Shown: positions 45,768-57,722 of the stretch, piece by piece
Layout of the letters: the number at the start of each line of letters is the position of its first letter
How positions within the stretch are numbered: position 1 is the stretch's first letter
Origin: Xiphydria camelus
Lineage: Eukaryota > Arthropoda > Insecta > Hymenoptera > Xiphydriidae
Direction of reading: 5' to 3'
Length of the DNA stretch: 64,000 nucleotides
NCBI GenBank assembly: GCA_963678675.1
Contig: OY783197.1
Span: 24,946,048 to 25,010,047, forward strand
Translations under genes and position numbers: made by a program
The notes under the pieces: model-generated
The model's database searches: none
The model's input: the letters and a program-made list of their open reading frames with translations, nothing else
Told to the model about the DNA's origin: nothing

Positions 45768-47476
45768 TTAGATTTTGATTCCGTGCTTGTTGGCTTCATT
45801 CATGAACTTGACCTTGTACTGGCCGTTGGGATCATACTTCTTGGAGAGCTTAGCCCAAACCTCGGGTCGCTAGAAATAGGTAACAATTTACATTAATGAC
45901 TTTGCTTAGAATGTGTAATGGTCATAAACATCCTTAAATAAATTATATATTACCTGATTGACTAAGAAACGGATTACTTTCTCGCTGCCGGCTCTTTGCT
46001 TCTCGCTGCACTTCCCGCAGTCGTTGGCGAGGGCATCGGGAAGGGACTCTGAAAAGATGTAGGTAAAACTTGTCTTAACAAGTTAGGTAACAAGTTAACC
46101 CTTAGGTATATATTAACTGACCGTGGAGTAATATTCAATCAACAGTTTAAGGATGAGAACATAATATACCGAATGTCCCATGTCAAACCATCCAGGTGCA
46201 GTTTAGTCATTTCTTCCTACTTTGATTTTAGTGCTATTTCGACATACCCAAGAGTCTGATTGTATAGATAGTAGATAATAACTTCCCATAATTCTTACAC
46301 AAGCTAAAGTTTGTTGTTTTTTATACATTTTACTCGAAGTACGTGTCATAGAAGCTTATAGAAGTTTCTCGTAAATCTTGTAAAATTATTATAAAGGGTA
46401 CCAATAGCATATACGCCATTCAATGCGAATGAACATTTCACTTTGATTTCAATTTGCGAGTTTGTAATGATAAGTCGTATAGAATAGAATCTAATCGGGG
46501 TCTCAGATAACATGAAAATCTAAAAGACGTCGTATAGATATTTAATGGACGACTCAATGTCCAAAAGACATGCATTGGGTATCCATAAGATATTGTGTGC
46601 TGTTAGCGGGTGGAATATACATTCATCATCGTATTTCAATTGTCAGAATATTATTTCACTTCACTGTATTTTTTAAAACTTCACTTATATATATATATAT
46701 ATATATATGAATTACCTACAATATATAGACTGTAGGATTGTAAGGGTATGTATGTATTGAGCAGCACTCTTGTCTGCTATCAGTAGAAAATGCTATCGAT
46801 GCCAATAATATTATTCTTAATAATTTTTAATTTAACTTTTCTGAGAATATTTATAATCTTAATAATACTGTCATTTTTGGCTACGAAAAAAATTATTAAT
46901 TATGGAGCAAAGTAATTATACCTTTCGAAGTATCTGGTGCTAAAATTGTCTCAACTTATTGTTAAAGTAACAGTTTTTCAAATTTAGTAGAGTAACTCAT
47001 ATTAATTTAAATACAGTTACACAGTCAAACTTACTCTTCAGTTCCTTTCCATCGGGAGTGCAATTTCCAGCTTCCAATAAGCAATTAACATAGTTATTCA
47101 ATAGACGATCGCTCTTCAAGATCTGATCAAGATCCACGTTATCATACTTGGTGGTGTATTTATCAGCGACAGCACAAGCCACGATGACGAAGAGAATGAT
47201 GGCTGCCTAAATAAGAAAAAAAACCATTATTTTAATGAATCAAATATCAGAAATAATAGGAACAAAAAATACTAGAAAATATTATTGAACAAATTCTTTC
47301 CATCGCCAGATATATTGATTGTAATGAGGAAGCAACACTGCGTTAGATATTTTCAAGATTAAGTAAATTTTCATAATGGTGCGAGGATCAGAATTATTTT
47401 AAATTACACCGAAGCTATGTCACTTTCAGACACAGAAGTTAAATTGTATTTTTTGCAGGAGTTACTATACCTTCAT
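45768..47476 (-). CDS. Chemosensory protein (CSP/OS-D family)
   Basis: Coding exons are 47471-47476 (ATGAAG only), 47035-47206, 45954-46048 and 45768-45869. GT-AG junctions and phases match, giving 124 residues, the usual CSP size. A signal peptide (about 1-16) ends before DKYTTKYDN, the family's mature start. Four cysteines C44, C51, C70 and C73 give the diagnostic C-x6-C-x18-C-x2-C spacing. The intron after ELK, one base into the next codon, is the conserved CSP intron position. The very short start exon and the extra intron before RPEVWAKL are additional. CSPs are small secreted helical proteins that carry hydrophobic ligands; roles range from chemoreception to development. The tissue cannot be told from sequence. 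Confidence 0.95.
46686..46710. repeat. TA microsatellite in CSP intron
   Basis: A run of about 11-12 TA units in the intron between CSP exons 2 and 3. Confidence 0.8.
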
Positions 47477-47512
47477 TATTACAAACGTGAGGTGATGCTG
47501 CCAAAGGACTAC

Positions 47513-47547
47513 TGATGCTAGGAGTATTCGTCAGTTGGCTTATATAG
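47513..47547 (-). promoter_or_regulatory. CSP core promoter (TATA box and initiator)
   Basis: CTATATAAG at 47539-47547 on the minus strand. About 28 bases downstream a TCAGT initiator-like motif (around 47511-47516) marks the likely transcription start, which gives a leader of about 38 bases before the ATG. Confidence 0.7.
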
Positions 47548-49711
47548 GAGCCTAATGGCGTCGATACTCTCTCGTGTCATCGTTCTCTTTCTCGATTCTC
47601 ATTTGTTTAACTCCACGAATATACACCGTTTTGCATACCGATTAAAGTCCGCAGCTTCGGGATGGTATATTTATGACCACGCTCGCAGATGCGGTCAGCG
47701 TCTATGTGTGAGTAAACATTAAGGTCAAACGTCACAAGTTTATTCATGAGAGTGTAAAAGAGAAAGAACGGAGAAGGAACGGAGGTACAGGGGAGAGAGA
47801 GTGAGGGGATACACAATCTCCATAATTCTAAGTAAACGATGTACGCGCGCGGCACTCGTTCCTTAAATAAATTAACGAGTTACCTAAACTCAAATCATAT
47901 TTTCGATAAACGCAGTTTATTCTATAAGCAGTTCTTAGCAGAGATGCAATTCTAGACAAATAAATCGTTATCCCGAAAGTTCGATCACTCGATACTTTTA
48001 TTGCAAATTGTTGAAACTCATTTAATTCTATACCTATCATACATGGAAATTCATCTGTAGTAATACTAATATTATTGGTAAAATCCCAATTGTTAGCAGC
48101 TCGCAACATCGATAAGAGGAAGGCCGCCTACATTTTGTTGAAACGTTCTTTCCGAGAAAAATTGAGGAGTCATCGAACCTTAGCTTCTGAATTTATTCTC
48201 TTTATTTCATTTTACTTTTTTCCCCTACCTTTTACACCTCAAACTTACATTCTATAACAGTTTAACCGAATATATTTTTATTTACTAAGTCTATGTAGTC
48301 AACAAAATTCGTTCAGCAGACTACTCGAGGAAAAAACAGCATTACATATCTATCTGCGCTAATATCTGATCGAGTATTTTGCATATCCTTAATGGCATTT
48401 TTTTCACAAAAAAAAAAAGAAATTCTCATACGTCGCTGCTGAATAAATTTGCACTTTTCACCTCTCGTCGAAAGTATGAAACGCGTTTTTTACTTATATC
48501 GTGACATACATAGATGCCATTTATTTCAATAGAGCGGGATATCTTCATTCGATATACCATTTATTGCTCTACAGTTTTCCGTTCATTTTATTTTGCCGTA
48601 GAAGAATTAAGAATAATGCTAAAATGTTACAGGCGATAAACAAGATCGATAATTATGGCTTTATGAGCCCAATTGAATGGCACCATGAAATATATGTATG
48701 CAGTAATATCAATGAATAATGAGCTTAGAGGCGTTTTTAATGAATATCACTCAAATTCACTTTCTTTCGAATTTGGATCAAATTGAAATGTCTTTTATTT
48801 TCAACTCATCATTGTGCAATAATACTTAGAGATGCAAACAAAATTGTAATCAAGTCATGTCTCTTACAAAAAATTACTTTTTAAAAAAATCCTTTTTACT
48901 TGACAATTATTCGTCGAAGTAATTGACGCCGCGTGTTGTGCGATTGGCCCGTATTTCGGGCGGTCACATGAATTGAAAGACACTTAATGCATCCCGAAAA
49001 TGAATGGATAACCGCTCAAATACGGGAAAGCTATAAACGAATTACTGGCGAGCGGGAGGCGTGGCAAGGAAAGTTTTAAGTTTTGCGATGAACGGAAGTT
49101 TCCGAATCAGTATACCACTTGTCCCTGCCTCAGGTTTTCTATAGAGACCCCAGGAATAACTTAAAGTGTGTTCAGTAAAAAGTAGGCGGCTTTTACAGAA
49201 ATTTGTTGCAGCCATAATAGGAAAGGGAGGATTCTAGGGAAAGAAAAGGGAGATGAAAATGTAAATATCCGAAACAGATATACATGACAGCATACTATCA
49301 AATTAAAGATTATTTAATGAGATATTGAAAGGTAAATAGTTACCTATATAATACCCCAGCAATTAATTTTTAAGCTGCAAATTTTCTTATCACGAATAAT
49401 GGCATAAAAACAGTTCAATAAAGTATCAAACTATTTCCAAATAAAGTTTTTACAGATGTTCGATTGCTATCAACTTATGTAGGTATTAGTATGATGGGAA
49501 GTAGGCGGTGAATTGAAAATTCTGTAAAAATATCTTTAATAGAATATTTACTATACGTCAGAAAAATAATCCATTACCGTATCAGTCACGCGCTGACAAA
49601 TAACTCGTTCTAAGCAGAAAACGCTATATTGAAATGCAATGGAATTGGTAGTATATAGCAGACCACATACCCCCCGATAATTAATATGCATTCTCCGTAT
49701 GTATTTACATA
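47548..49711. other. No gene seen
   Basis: The minus-strand frame at 47828-48109 (93 codons) and the plus-strand frame at 48501-48719 show no domain or splice context. AT-rich. Confidence 0.4.
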
Positions 49712-50236
49712 CATTCAGTGCCAAAAAAATTGATACGTAAAATACTCTCCAAAGAAGATTAGAAATCAATTAAGATCGCCATGTTCAAGATTTATATATA
49801 AAAAATAAAAGGCATCATTTGAAAGGAAAATTATTGTAAATCAAATGTTACTAAAAAATTCGACGACAAAAAATTTATAAAAAAATTTTCATAAAAAAGA
49901 ACGCCGCGTTTAAGTTTTCATATTTTGTCCACAATATACTGGTGGTATCATATAAGTGTATGATTTTATTTAAAATCATAAGTGCATAAACATCGAATAT
50001 AATTTTCTATCTGTGAATTTTTTATTTTGAAGGAAAAAAACGCGGCGTTCTTTTTTATGACAATTTTTTAATAAATTTTTGTCGTATTTTTAAGTAACAT
50101 TTGATTTACAATAATTTTCATTTCAAATGATGCCTTTTATTTGTTATATATAAATCTTGAACATGGCGATCTTAACTGATTTCTACTCTTTTTTTTTGGA
50201 GAGTATTTTACGTATCAATTTTGTTGGCACTGAATG
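49712..50236. mobile_element. AT-rich foldback (about 220-bp arms)
   Basis: The left starts CATTCAGTGCCAAAAAAATT and the right ends with the complement. Pairing continues through TTGATACGTAAAATACTCTC and AACGCCGCGTT to a loop at about 49925-50020. Small indels show moderate age. Confidence 0.85.
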
Positions 50237-50464
50237 AACATGCCGCCTTTTTTTTAACACAGAATCTGTTTTTGTGACAAGATTTCACTCCTTTTTGGAA
50301 TTTATTCATGAGGAGAATATGTACATGTAGGAGAATAGCTTTTTATTACCACAAAATTAAAGTCTCACATTTTATATCGATACGAGTTAGTTAATTATAA
50401 CTACATTACTTTTGATTTATTCTCGTGATATTTTGAAATGATTTTATAATTAATGTTTCGATAA

Positions 50465-50818
50465 TACTGTATGTCCCGCTCTGTACCGCACAGTTGCAGG
50501 ACGTTGAAATGTACCTTCGGCCGGGCTTGGTCGGTACTCGAGTCATTTTTTACCGGTAGAAGTCGAGTCGGTAGTTAGAGTTGGTGTCAATTCGGAAGAT
50601 CGAAGCGTCTAATCTCAAAATCGTGAATTTGTGAATTATGGTTTACAAATTCACGATTTTGAGATTAGACGCTTCGATCTCCCGAATTGACACCAACTCT
50701 AACTACCGACTCCACTTCTACCGGTAAAAAATTACTCGAGTACCAACCAAGCCAGGCCGAAGGTAAATTTCGAGGTCCTGCAACTGTGCGGTACAGAGCG
50801 GGACACACACATACGATA
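50465..50818. mobile_element. TACCGTATG hairpin, near full length
   Basis: The ends TACTGTATGTCCCGCTCTGT pair with the right end, where a CACACA expansion interrupts the ACATACG terminus. Arms of about 165 bases include GTTAGAGTTGGTGTCAATTC. The loop is very short. Confidence 0.85.
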
Positions 50819-51424
50819 TATGTATTTTCCCCAGAACAATTCGTTCGTGAAAGGATTTCCATAAATAACTGCGGTATGTCCGCGGGCAAACCGATCAAAG
50901 TCATACCTATGGCCGATACCTTAAAATTTGACTTCGTCAGTCGGTAAGGTATAAATAATCCGATAGTCGATAATATATTCATGTCATTTCCTTCTGTTTT
51001 TAAAGCTATTTTGACAGCTTGATACATTTACTGTCACCATATGAAACGAGCAATTGAACATATATAATCGGCATGAAACCATAATACATGTTATTGCATG
51101 GAAACAATTGCAATAATGAAAATGCTCGCTATAATTTTCTGAATTCAAGGAAAAAGAAAAAATATTTTTAAAGTAATTAGGAAAGGAGATACAGGCATTT
51201 GAAGTCATACATAGATATTCTCTCATATACATTTGATGGCGTATGCGTGTGGTCGCATTTGTGTGCGCATTTCCGATCATCGCCGAACAGTCGACGATGA
51301 AAGCCGGAATATATCTCACACATTCAATGGCGCGTGTGTGTGTTTGATCGCATCTATGTATACACATTTCCGATCATGGCCGACTATCGCCGAAGATTGC
51401 CGGAATTTTTGTGACATTTTGACA

Positions 51425-51717
51425 TACCGTATGTCCCGGGCAGAACCGCACAGTTGCAGGGACCTCTTCGGCCGGACTTAGTCGGTATTCGAGCCACTTT
51501 TACCGGTAGAAGTCGAGTCGGTAATTAATAATAATAATGGAAATTACTCACCATAATTCACAAATCCACGATTTCGAGGTTAGACACTTCGATCTCCCGA
51601 GTTGACACCAACTCTAACTACCGACTCGACTTCTACCGGTAAAAGTTGCTCGAATACCGACCAAGACCGGCCGAAGAGGTCCCTGCAACTGTGCGGTTCT
51701 GTACGGGACATACGGTA
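51425..51717. mobile_element. TACCGTATG hairpin
   Basis: TACCGTATGTCCCGGGCAGA and complement. The left arm lacks part of the inner GTTAGAGTTGG block, so the two arms are unequal. Confidence 0.85.
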
Positions 51718-51939
51718 TAGATATCGACCGAGAAATCTAAAATTCTCGAGTTTTAGGCGGGAGGGGCGTGGCTTCGCGTTGTTAAGGATGAATCTCTGTT
51801 AATATGTAACTTATAAAATGTATTCTGGTCTCTATCAATAGAGAATAATCAATTTATATGGCGTAACTAAGCATAGTTTTGGTTATAACCATATATTTAT
51901 TGAGAAAATTCGATGTAAAAATTGAGGGGTGAAGGGGGC

Positions 51940-52350
51940 AGACATTTTTCCTGTAAAGATACACGGGTGCTGCGACGTTGAACGAACATGCCATGCATGT
52001 ACAGAAGCGTTGCCAAAGCATGTTTGCGTCTTCCTCTGGCCCAGCTGCACTTGCACGTTACTTCTTTATTGTTGTTCACCAGTAAGATGTTCACTTCAAC
52101 TTCGTGAGGAGCACTTGTTATATGTGACGATTGTACGCAAGAAGCGACGATTTTCACTGCATTTTGGTTTCTCTTTTTGATTCCGCAGGAAAATACAAAC
52201 TGCTTTCAATACCGTTTCTCTCCTTCCACTAGCGGCATTTTTGACTCTTCTAGAATTGACAAGATATCTTCGATACCGATATTCATCACTTATGAATTGG
52301 GTTTATTGCACTTGCACTCTTAAAACTACTTTTATTTACAAATACTTTGT
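51940..52350 (-). pseudogene. SWIM-finger transposon protein fragment, copy 1
   Basis: The minus strand reads KIVASCVQSSHITSAPHEVE, then EVTCKCSWARGRRKH, a Cys-x-Cys...Lys-His pattern like the SWIM zinc finger of transposon-encoded proteins that often carry a YqaJ-type nuclease downstream. The upstream codons (MNIGIEDIL-like, then MPLVEGE) are in a shifted frame. No nuclease part remains. Inverted copies lie at 54480-54790 and 54800-55020. Confidence 0.6.
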
Positions 52351-52760
52351 TTACGTTACATGGTTATCTTGACATTCGGTCGGTAACGACGGCCATCTTA
52401 GGAAGAACGAAACGCCACCATACGGTGGTGTCCAACGCGAATAAAAATTCCGTAAGGCGTCAGCGAATAGACCAATCAGGATCAAGTATTCCGTTGTGGC
52501 AAAAACTCGCACTCCGGATCCTCACTGTGGTATCACAGTAACGTCACTCAGTGACGCCACCGCGTGACGTTTGGGTGAAAGTCACGCTTGACTATCGGGG
52601 TGGACTTGTGATAGCATACCCCGATAGCAAAGCGTGCATTTACACGCTAGCCGTACGCAGTGCTGCCACGTAGTGCCGACACTTTGCGCCTATGCCGCCG
52701 GCTCCGATCGGAGACACATTGTCGTGCACATTACATTATTCAGTTTGTTACCGGCACTGA
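52350..52760. repeat. Repeat block, inverted partner of 54170-54480
   Basis: Contains AAACTCGCACTCCGGATCCT, GTAACGTCACTCAGTGACGC and ACCCCGATAGC, all present in inverse orientation at 54170-54480. A further GCTAGCCGTACGCAGTGCTG pairs with about 59655-59690. Confidence 0.7.
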
Positions 52761-52956
52761 GCGCGATGCAATCAATCTAAAAGTGGCAGCGAATGTGTTA
52801 AATTAGAAAATAACAAAATCGATATTATAATGATGTTTCAAACAGTGCAAATTGTATTGAATTATTCCATAAATAATGAATGATTAATTATCATAATCGC
52901 TACTGTTTTGAAAAAGAAAGTATCAACTATTTTTTAAAATTTAATGAGATATATAT

Positions 52957-53060
52957 AAACCGGCCTTTTTACACAATGCAACACTGAGATATCTCGGCAA
53001 AAATATTTAAATATATTTTTGCCGAGATATCTCAGTGTTGCATTGTATAGAGGCCGGTTT
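52957..53060. mobile_element. Near-perfect palindromic MITE, copy 1
   Basis: AAACCGGCC ends. The arms contain ACAATGCAACACTGAGATAT and complement, meeting at a KAAATATTTAAATATA centre with almost no loop. Copy 2 is at 58053-58170. Confidence 0.85.
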
Positions 53061-53177
53061 TAGCTTACGTTTGACATAGCTCGAAATCGGCTTTCGGGTT
53101 TATCTCACTAGTCACAGTAGTTGCTTTCAGGTATTGATATTATATGTATAACTTAGTCGACTTCCACCACAAAGAGT

Positions 53178-53262
53178 TGATGGCGCAATTGGTAGAATGC
53201 GAGAAGCGTTCCCAGTCTCCTAAAGAACGCAGGTTCGAGTGCTGGCCGGGTCGGGTTTGAGA
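53178..53262 (+). repeat. tRNA-like head of a SINE-like repeat, copy 1
   Basis: GAGTTGATGGCGCAATTGGT matches a tRNA A-box (TGGCGCAATTGG), and GGTTCGAGTGC is a B-box-like sequence. The spacing is longer than in a normal tRNA and no cloverleaf forms cleanly. A-rich sequence follows. Best read as a tRNA-derived short interspersed element. Confidence 0.55.
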
Positions 53263-53290
53263 AAAAAAAAACGACACTAGTAGGCGGATA

Positions 53291-53750
53291 AAGGTCGGGA
53301 CATACATTACCGGGCCGTGCCAGGGCCGGGACACGGCCGTCATTCGGCCCTGGTACGGCACGTTAAAGGGTGAGACATACATTACCGGGCCGTGCCAGGG
53401 TCGAACACGGCCGAAGAGGAAGGAATGGTCAGAACCCTTGCACGGTGCGTGTATCTAGGAACCACACATCTCCGTCAGTCGTCAGTTGTCTTGGAAACTG
53501 CTACGTTGCTAGGCGCTAAAACACGTAAATTACGGAAACACGAGAAGCGCGGCCGGACCGTTATCGTGAAAAAGTAAAACTGAACTAATTGGCCCGGTCC
53601 GGTGACGGTCCATTGGCGACGCCCGGTCACGGCTCGGTAAAGTGAAAACAAAAGCATTTGATTATATTGGACAGATCATCTGCCGGGCGACGGACGATAC
53701 TCGGCCGTGCTCCGGTCCTGGCACGGTCCGGTAATGTATGTCCCGACCTT
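53291..53750. mobile_element. GC-rich MITE with AAGGTCGGGACATACATTAC ends
   Basis: Terminal repeats of about 50 bases, AAGGTCGGGACATACATTAC and complement at 53731-53750. A second copy of the terminal block occurs at about 53369-53402. It interrupts a repeat that is continuous in the inverted copy near 57890-57930. Confidence 0.8.
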
Positions 53751-53939
53751 AAGGCAGGCGGGAAATCCTACTTTATCGCACCCTTTTTGCAAACTTCTAC
53801 TTTTACCATCGTACTTACACTGCATGACTACAGTGTGGCTTCACGCTGGACGTCCAGATGGACACCCCAGTGCATGCACTCAAATGCACCGCGTGAAAGT
53901 AGTGTGCAGTCACGGTGGCGCCACTTTGCTATCCGGGTG

Positions 53940-54167
53940 GCCAATTTGAAAGTTACCTTCGGATAGGTTTGGTCGGTACTCGAGTCATTTAATACGGTAG
54001 AAGTCGAGTCGGCAGTTAGAGTTGATGTCAATTCGGGAGATCGAAACGTCTAACCTCGTAATTGTGAATTTGTGAATAATGGAAATTACGAAAATAATTA
54101 TAATTACGGTATAAATGTCTCGATTACCGACCAAGCCTATCCGAAGGTAACTTTCAAACTGGCCAGT
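53940..54167. mobile_element. TACCGTATG hairpin with both termini lost
   Basis: GGCCAATTTGAAAGTTACC to GGTAACTTTCAAACTGGCC. The inner part matches 37479-37750 but in reverse order of the unpaired segment. Confidence 0.75.
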
Positions 54168-55050
54168 AGGTACCCCGATAGCCAAGCGTGACTTTCACCC
54201 AAAAGTCACGCGGTGGCGTCACTGAGTGACGTTACTCTGATGCCACAGTGAGGATCCGGAGTGCGAGTTTTTGCCAGAACGGAATACTTGATCCTCATTG
54301 GTCTATTCGCTGACGCCGTACGGAACTTTTATTCGCGTCGGACACCGCTGTATGGTGGCGTTTCTGTCTTCCTAAGATGGCCGTCGTTCCGGACCGAATG
54401 TCAAGATAACCATGTAACGTAAATAAAGTATTTGTAAATACCTAAAAGTAGTTTTAAGAGTGCAAGTGCAATAAACCCAATTCATAAGTGATGAATATTG
54501 ATATCGAAGATATCTTGTCAGTTCTAGGAGAGTCAAATATGCCGTTAGTGGAAGGAGAAGCGGTATTGAAAAAGCAGTTTGTATTTTCCTGCTGAATCAA
54601 AAAGAGAAACCAAAATACAGTGAAAATCGTCGCTTCTTGCGTACAATCGTCACATGTAACAAGTGCTCCTCACGAAGTTGAAGTGAACATCTTACTAGGA
54701 AACAACAATAAAGAAGTAACGTGCAAGTGCAGCTGGGCCAGAGGAAGACGCAAACATGTTTTTGCAACGCTTCTGTACATAAATAAGTACGGCAAATAGT
54801 ACCATGTGACGATTGTACGCAAGAAGCGATGCTTTTCACTGCATTTTGGTTTCTCTTTTTGATTCCGCAGGAAAATACAAACCTGCTTTCAATACCGCTT
54901 CTCCTTCCACTAGCGGAATTTTTGACTCCTAGAATTGATAAGATATCTTCGATACCGATATTCATCACTTATGAATTGGGTTTATTGCACTTGCACTTTT
55001 AAAACTACTTTTATTTACAAATTCTTTGTTTATGTTACGTGGTTATGATG
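54168..55050. pseudogene. SWIM-finger fragments, copies 2 and 3, head to head
   Basis: Copy 2 (plus strand, about 54480-54790) reads MNIDIEDILSVLGESNMPLV then an in-frame stop, then KIVASCVQSSHVTSAPHEVE and EVTCKCSWARGRRKH. Copy 3 (minus strand, about 54800-55020) carries the first part again in the opposite orientation. Together they form an imperfect inverted repeat. The left flank 54170-54480 mirrors 52350-52600. Confidence 0.6.
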
Positions 55051-56040
55051 ACATTTATTTTGAAAAAGAAAAATATCAAATTATTTTACAAAATTTAATG
55101 AGAACCTTCGAGAGCAGTCACTAGGTTCGTTCCAACTAACACGAGGACTGGTTCTTAACTCGGCGGAGTGTGCGCAGTCTGACCCAGCCGTTCCAACAAA
55201 CACAGAACTAGTTCTGGAACGATTCCAACGAGCGTTCCAACCGCGAACTGTAACAGAACTGGTTCTCGAACGGTAATTTCAGTCCCTAGTTCTGAGTTGG
55301 AACGATTTTTTAGCACATGCATAGTAAGGCGCGAGACGCACTCTATTTGAATCGGTGAGTCCAAGAACAGTAAAAATGCATATAGTTTCGAGAAAAAATG
55401 AAAAAACATAATAACTTCACAATGAGTTAATGGCCATCATTTCAAGCTCTTGAAAACTGTAATGAGGGATGCTAAATACGTGGATTTTCTTATTACTGAT
55501 AGGAATCGGTTCTTGACAATATATGAAGCTTAGAATTTTAAACATTTCGGCTACCTATCTTAACTCAAAACGCCATTTGTTGGACTTATACTGTTCTTGG
55601 ATTCACTGATTCATTTCTATTCGGAGGCATTGAAGGATATTTTAAAATATGCTAAACTCTTGCTCTAACAAATATCGTTTACTGGCAAAGGTTTAAGTAC
55701 TAGTACGGAGAAAAAACTGAAATGTTAATTCCGATGATAACGTTAAAAAGGGTCAAAGGAAATTTTTAGAAATTGCGGGAAAAACATGATGGATAACAGA
55801 AAACATTTTTTTATTTGGTAATATAATATGTACATGGTTCTATTATGTGTATATTATCCTATTCTTTATATAAAATACTGTACGACTTAAGCTATTATAT
55901 CATAGTATTTTCATTCGCAATTTTTTTCAATTGCTGTTACATATAATGAATCTGAATAAAAGGAGATAATTTCCTTGAGAAATCCAGTTAACAAGCTGGT
56001 AAAATTAAATAGTATCATATAGAATACATCGTTGGGAATT
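55051..56040. other. No gene seen
   Basis: GTTCCAAC-type words repeat in both orientations at about 55120-55310, suggesting a decayed inverted-repeat element. The rest is AT-rich. Confidence 0.35.
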
Positions 56041-56866
56041 ATTAAAATTCTTCATTGTATGGAATGATTTCGTCCTGGCGTAAATTTTATACTTCATGTT
56101 CAGGCATTCGTCCTTCATTTTGAAGTGTTCGTTAAATCTGAAAGAAGCGTACTTATTATCAAAACGATTATCATCAAATGAAATATGAATATTATAAAAT
56201 GAAAATATCCTGATTACAATCTGATAATAATTAAATAAACTTACTCCAGAAAATCGAAGTCGATATTTGAATGTTCACTCTGTATAAGCGCCCAGCAACC
56301 CCGGAAGAAATGAGATAAAGGAGGAAACTTAAACCTTGGTATAAAGTTTAGTAACAGTATCTTCGGATACATCTGTGGCTTCATTGTACGTACGAAGATA
56401 TATTCTAAGCCAAGCCCTTTGCAATGTTTCCTTCGGATACAGAGAAAAGTCAGGATTATCTATACCTGAAAAAAGAAATAAGAGATTTTGTATTACTTCT
56501 ATGCTATAAAAATTATTAGTTTGTGTTAAATGGATAATTTGATTACCTGCAAATTCAATAAAATGATTGGATATATCAAAAGCCTCAGTTAAAAGCAGTG
56601 TACTCATAGTCAATGAAAATAACGCTATTTTCTTTTTCATTGTAAAATACATTTCCCAGTAGAAGATCATTGTGAGCCTATACTGTAGGACTATCAAGTT
56701 CTGAAAGAGTTTCCTTTACACGTTCACTGCGGATCATGCGGCTCCTGCGTGAGGGGGTGTATGTATTTTAAAGCAGGAGCTGCGCGGTCCGCAGCGAATG
56801 TGTTAAGCATTGATGTTCCTTTTGAAGCACCACATTAGGTCGGATTAGCCATTTGAATCCTGAAAC
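56041..56866 (-). pseudogene. Ethanolamine/choline kinase-like pseudogene (3' part)
   Basis: Minus-strand pieces in order: ETLSELDSPTV, an in-frame TAG, AHNDLLLGNVFYN, VIFIDYEYTAFN, a 2-base frameshift, AFDISNHFIEFAG, an intron (about 56466-56547), GIDNPDFSLYPKETLQ, a second frameshift near 56330, PPLSHFFRGCWALIQ, HSNIDFDFLE, an intron, and FNEHFKMKDE. HND...IDYEY is the catalytic signature of ethanolamine kinase, the first step of phosphatidylethanolamine synthesis. The gene-like introns argue against a processed copy. One stop, two frameshifts and a TTAA element inserted at 56716 indicate a dead gene. Earlier exons were not found. Confidence 0.8.
56716..56806. mobile_element. Short TTAA foldback inside the kinase pseudogene
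   Basis: TTACACGTTCACTGCGGATC pairs with the complement ending GTCCGCAGCGAATGTGTTAA. It is a compact relative of 22872-23273. Confidence 0.75.
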
Positions 56867-57344
56867 AGAAGAGTATTGGAATACTTTACACAATTAAAAT
56901 TAGATATCAAGCATACTTCGATAGTTCACTTCGCGTCTTTTGCAGTATCCCTGAATCCTTTTGGCATGATCTAAACACATGATGATAAACACAACCCAGA
57001 TCCAGAAAATGTATAATACAGGTGGACACGAGAATGCGACCCCTTCAATCATTTACGCCAATAAACTGAAAATGTAAAACACGAGTCAAGAATGTTTACA
57101 GTTGCATTCCGGGACGTATGTAGGTTAGAGCAGCGCGAAGGGGATTATCCGTAACTTCTAAATGGTGTCTATTTGAAAAATAGCAATTGAAAGAAAGACT
57201 TACGTTTCAACAATTAGTTGAACTCACACATCCGCTTAGGATTACCCGTGATTTTCCACAAAATGTATACAAAAGGTGGAGAAGCCTCCCTGTCTGTCAT
57301 GTCCGGTTTCTATATTATGACCGGAGTGGAGCAACATCGCGCTC

Positions 57345-57617
57345 GAAGAGTCGATGGCTCAATTGGTAGAATGCAAGCATTCCCAGTTTCGAAGCATCTC
57401 GTATCTTGAAGATCGCAGGTTCAAATCCCAGTAGGGCACACAGTGAAAAACCTCGGTAAAGTTACTGCATGCAAAATCCTACTTTATCCACTTTGTACAC
57501 TGCGTGATGCCACAGTGGTACCCCAGTGGGCACGCACCAAGACATCACTGTGATGTTTCTCAAAGTCACCGCGTGGTCCCACAGTGCCACCACTGTGGAG
57601 CCACCTGGCTATCGGGG
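57345..57617 (+). repeat. SINE-like repeat with tRNA-like head, copy 2
   Basis: The head GAGTCGATGGCTCAATTGGT (A-box) and GGTTCAAATCCCAGTAGGG (good B-box) precede a body with CCTACTTTATCC, CAGTGGTACCCCAGTGGGCA and CTATCGGGGTAC. The body recurs in inverted form elsewhere in the cluster. Confidence 0.55.
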
Positions 57618-57722
57618 TACAGAGACGGACATACGGTAGGTAAATGTCTCGATTACCGACCAAGCCTATCCGAAGGTAACTCTCAAACTCGCCGCAGTAC
57701 CTACAGAGACGGACATACGGTA
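57618..57722. mobile_element. TACCGTATG hairpin fragment
   Basis: Contains the ACAGAGACGGACATACGGTA terminus twice in direct orientation, flanking one inner arm. It is a rearranged partial copy. Confidence 0.65.

Noticed and set aside
47828..48109. 93-codon minus-strand frame upstream of CSP
   Set aside because: No known domain, no splice or promoter context, AT-rich codons.
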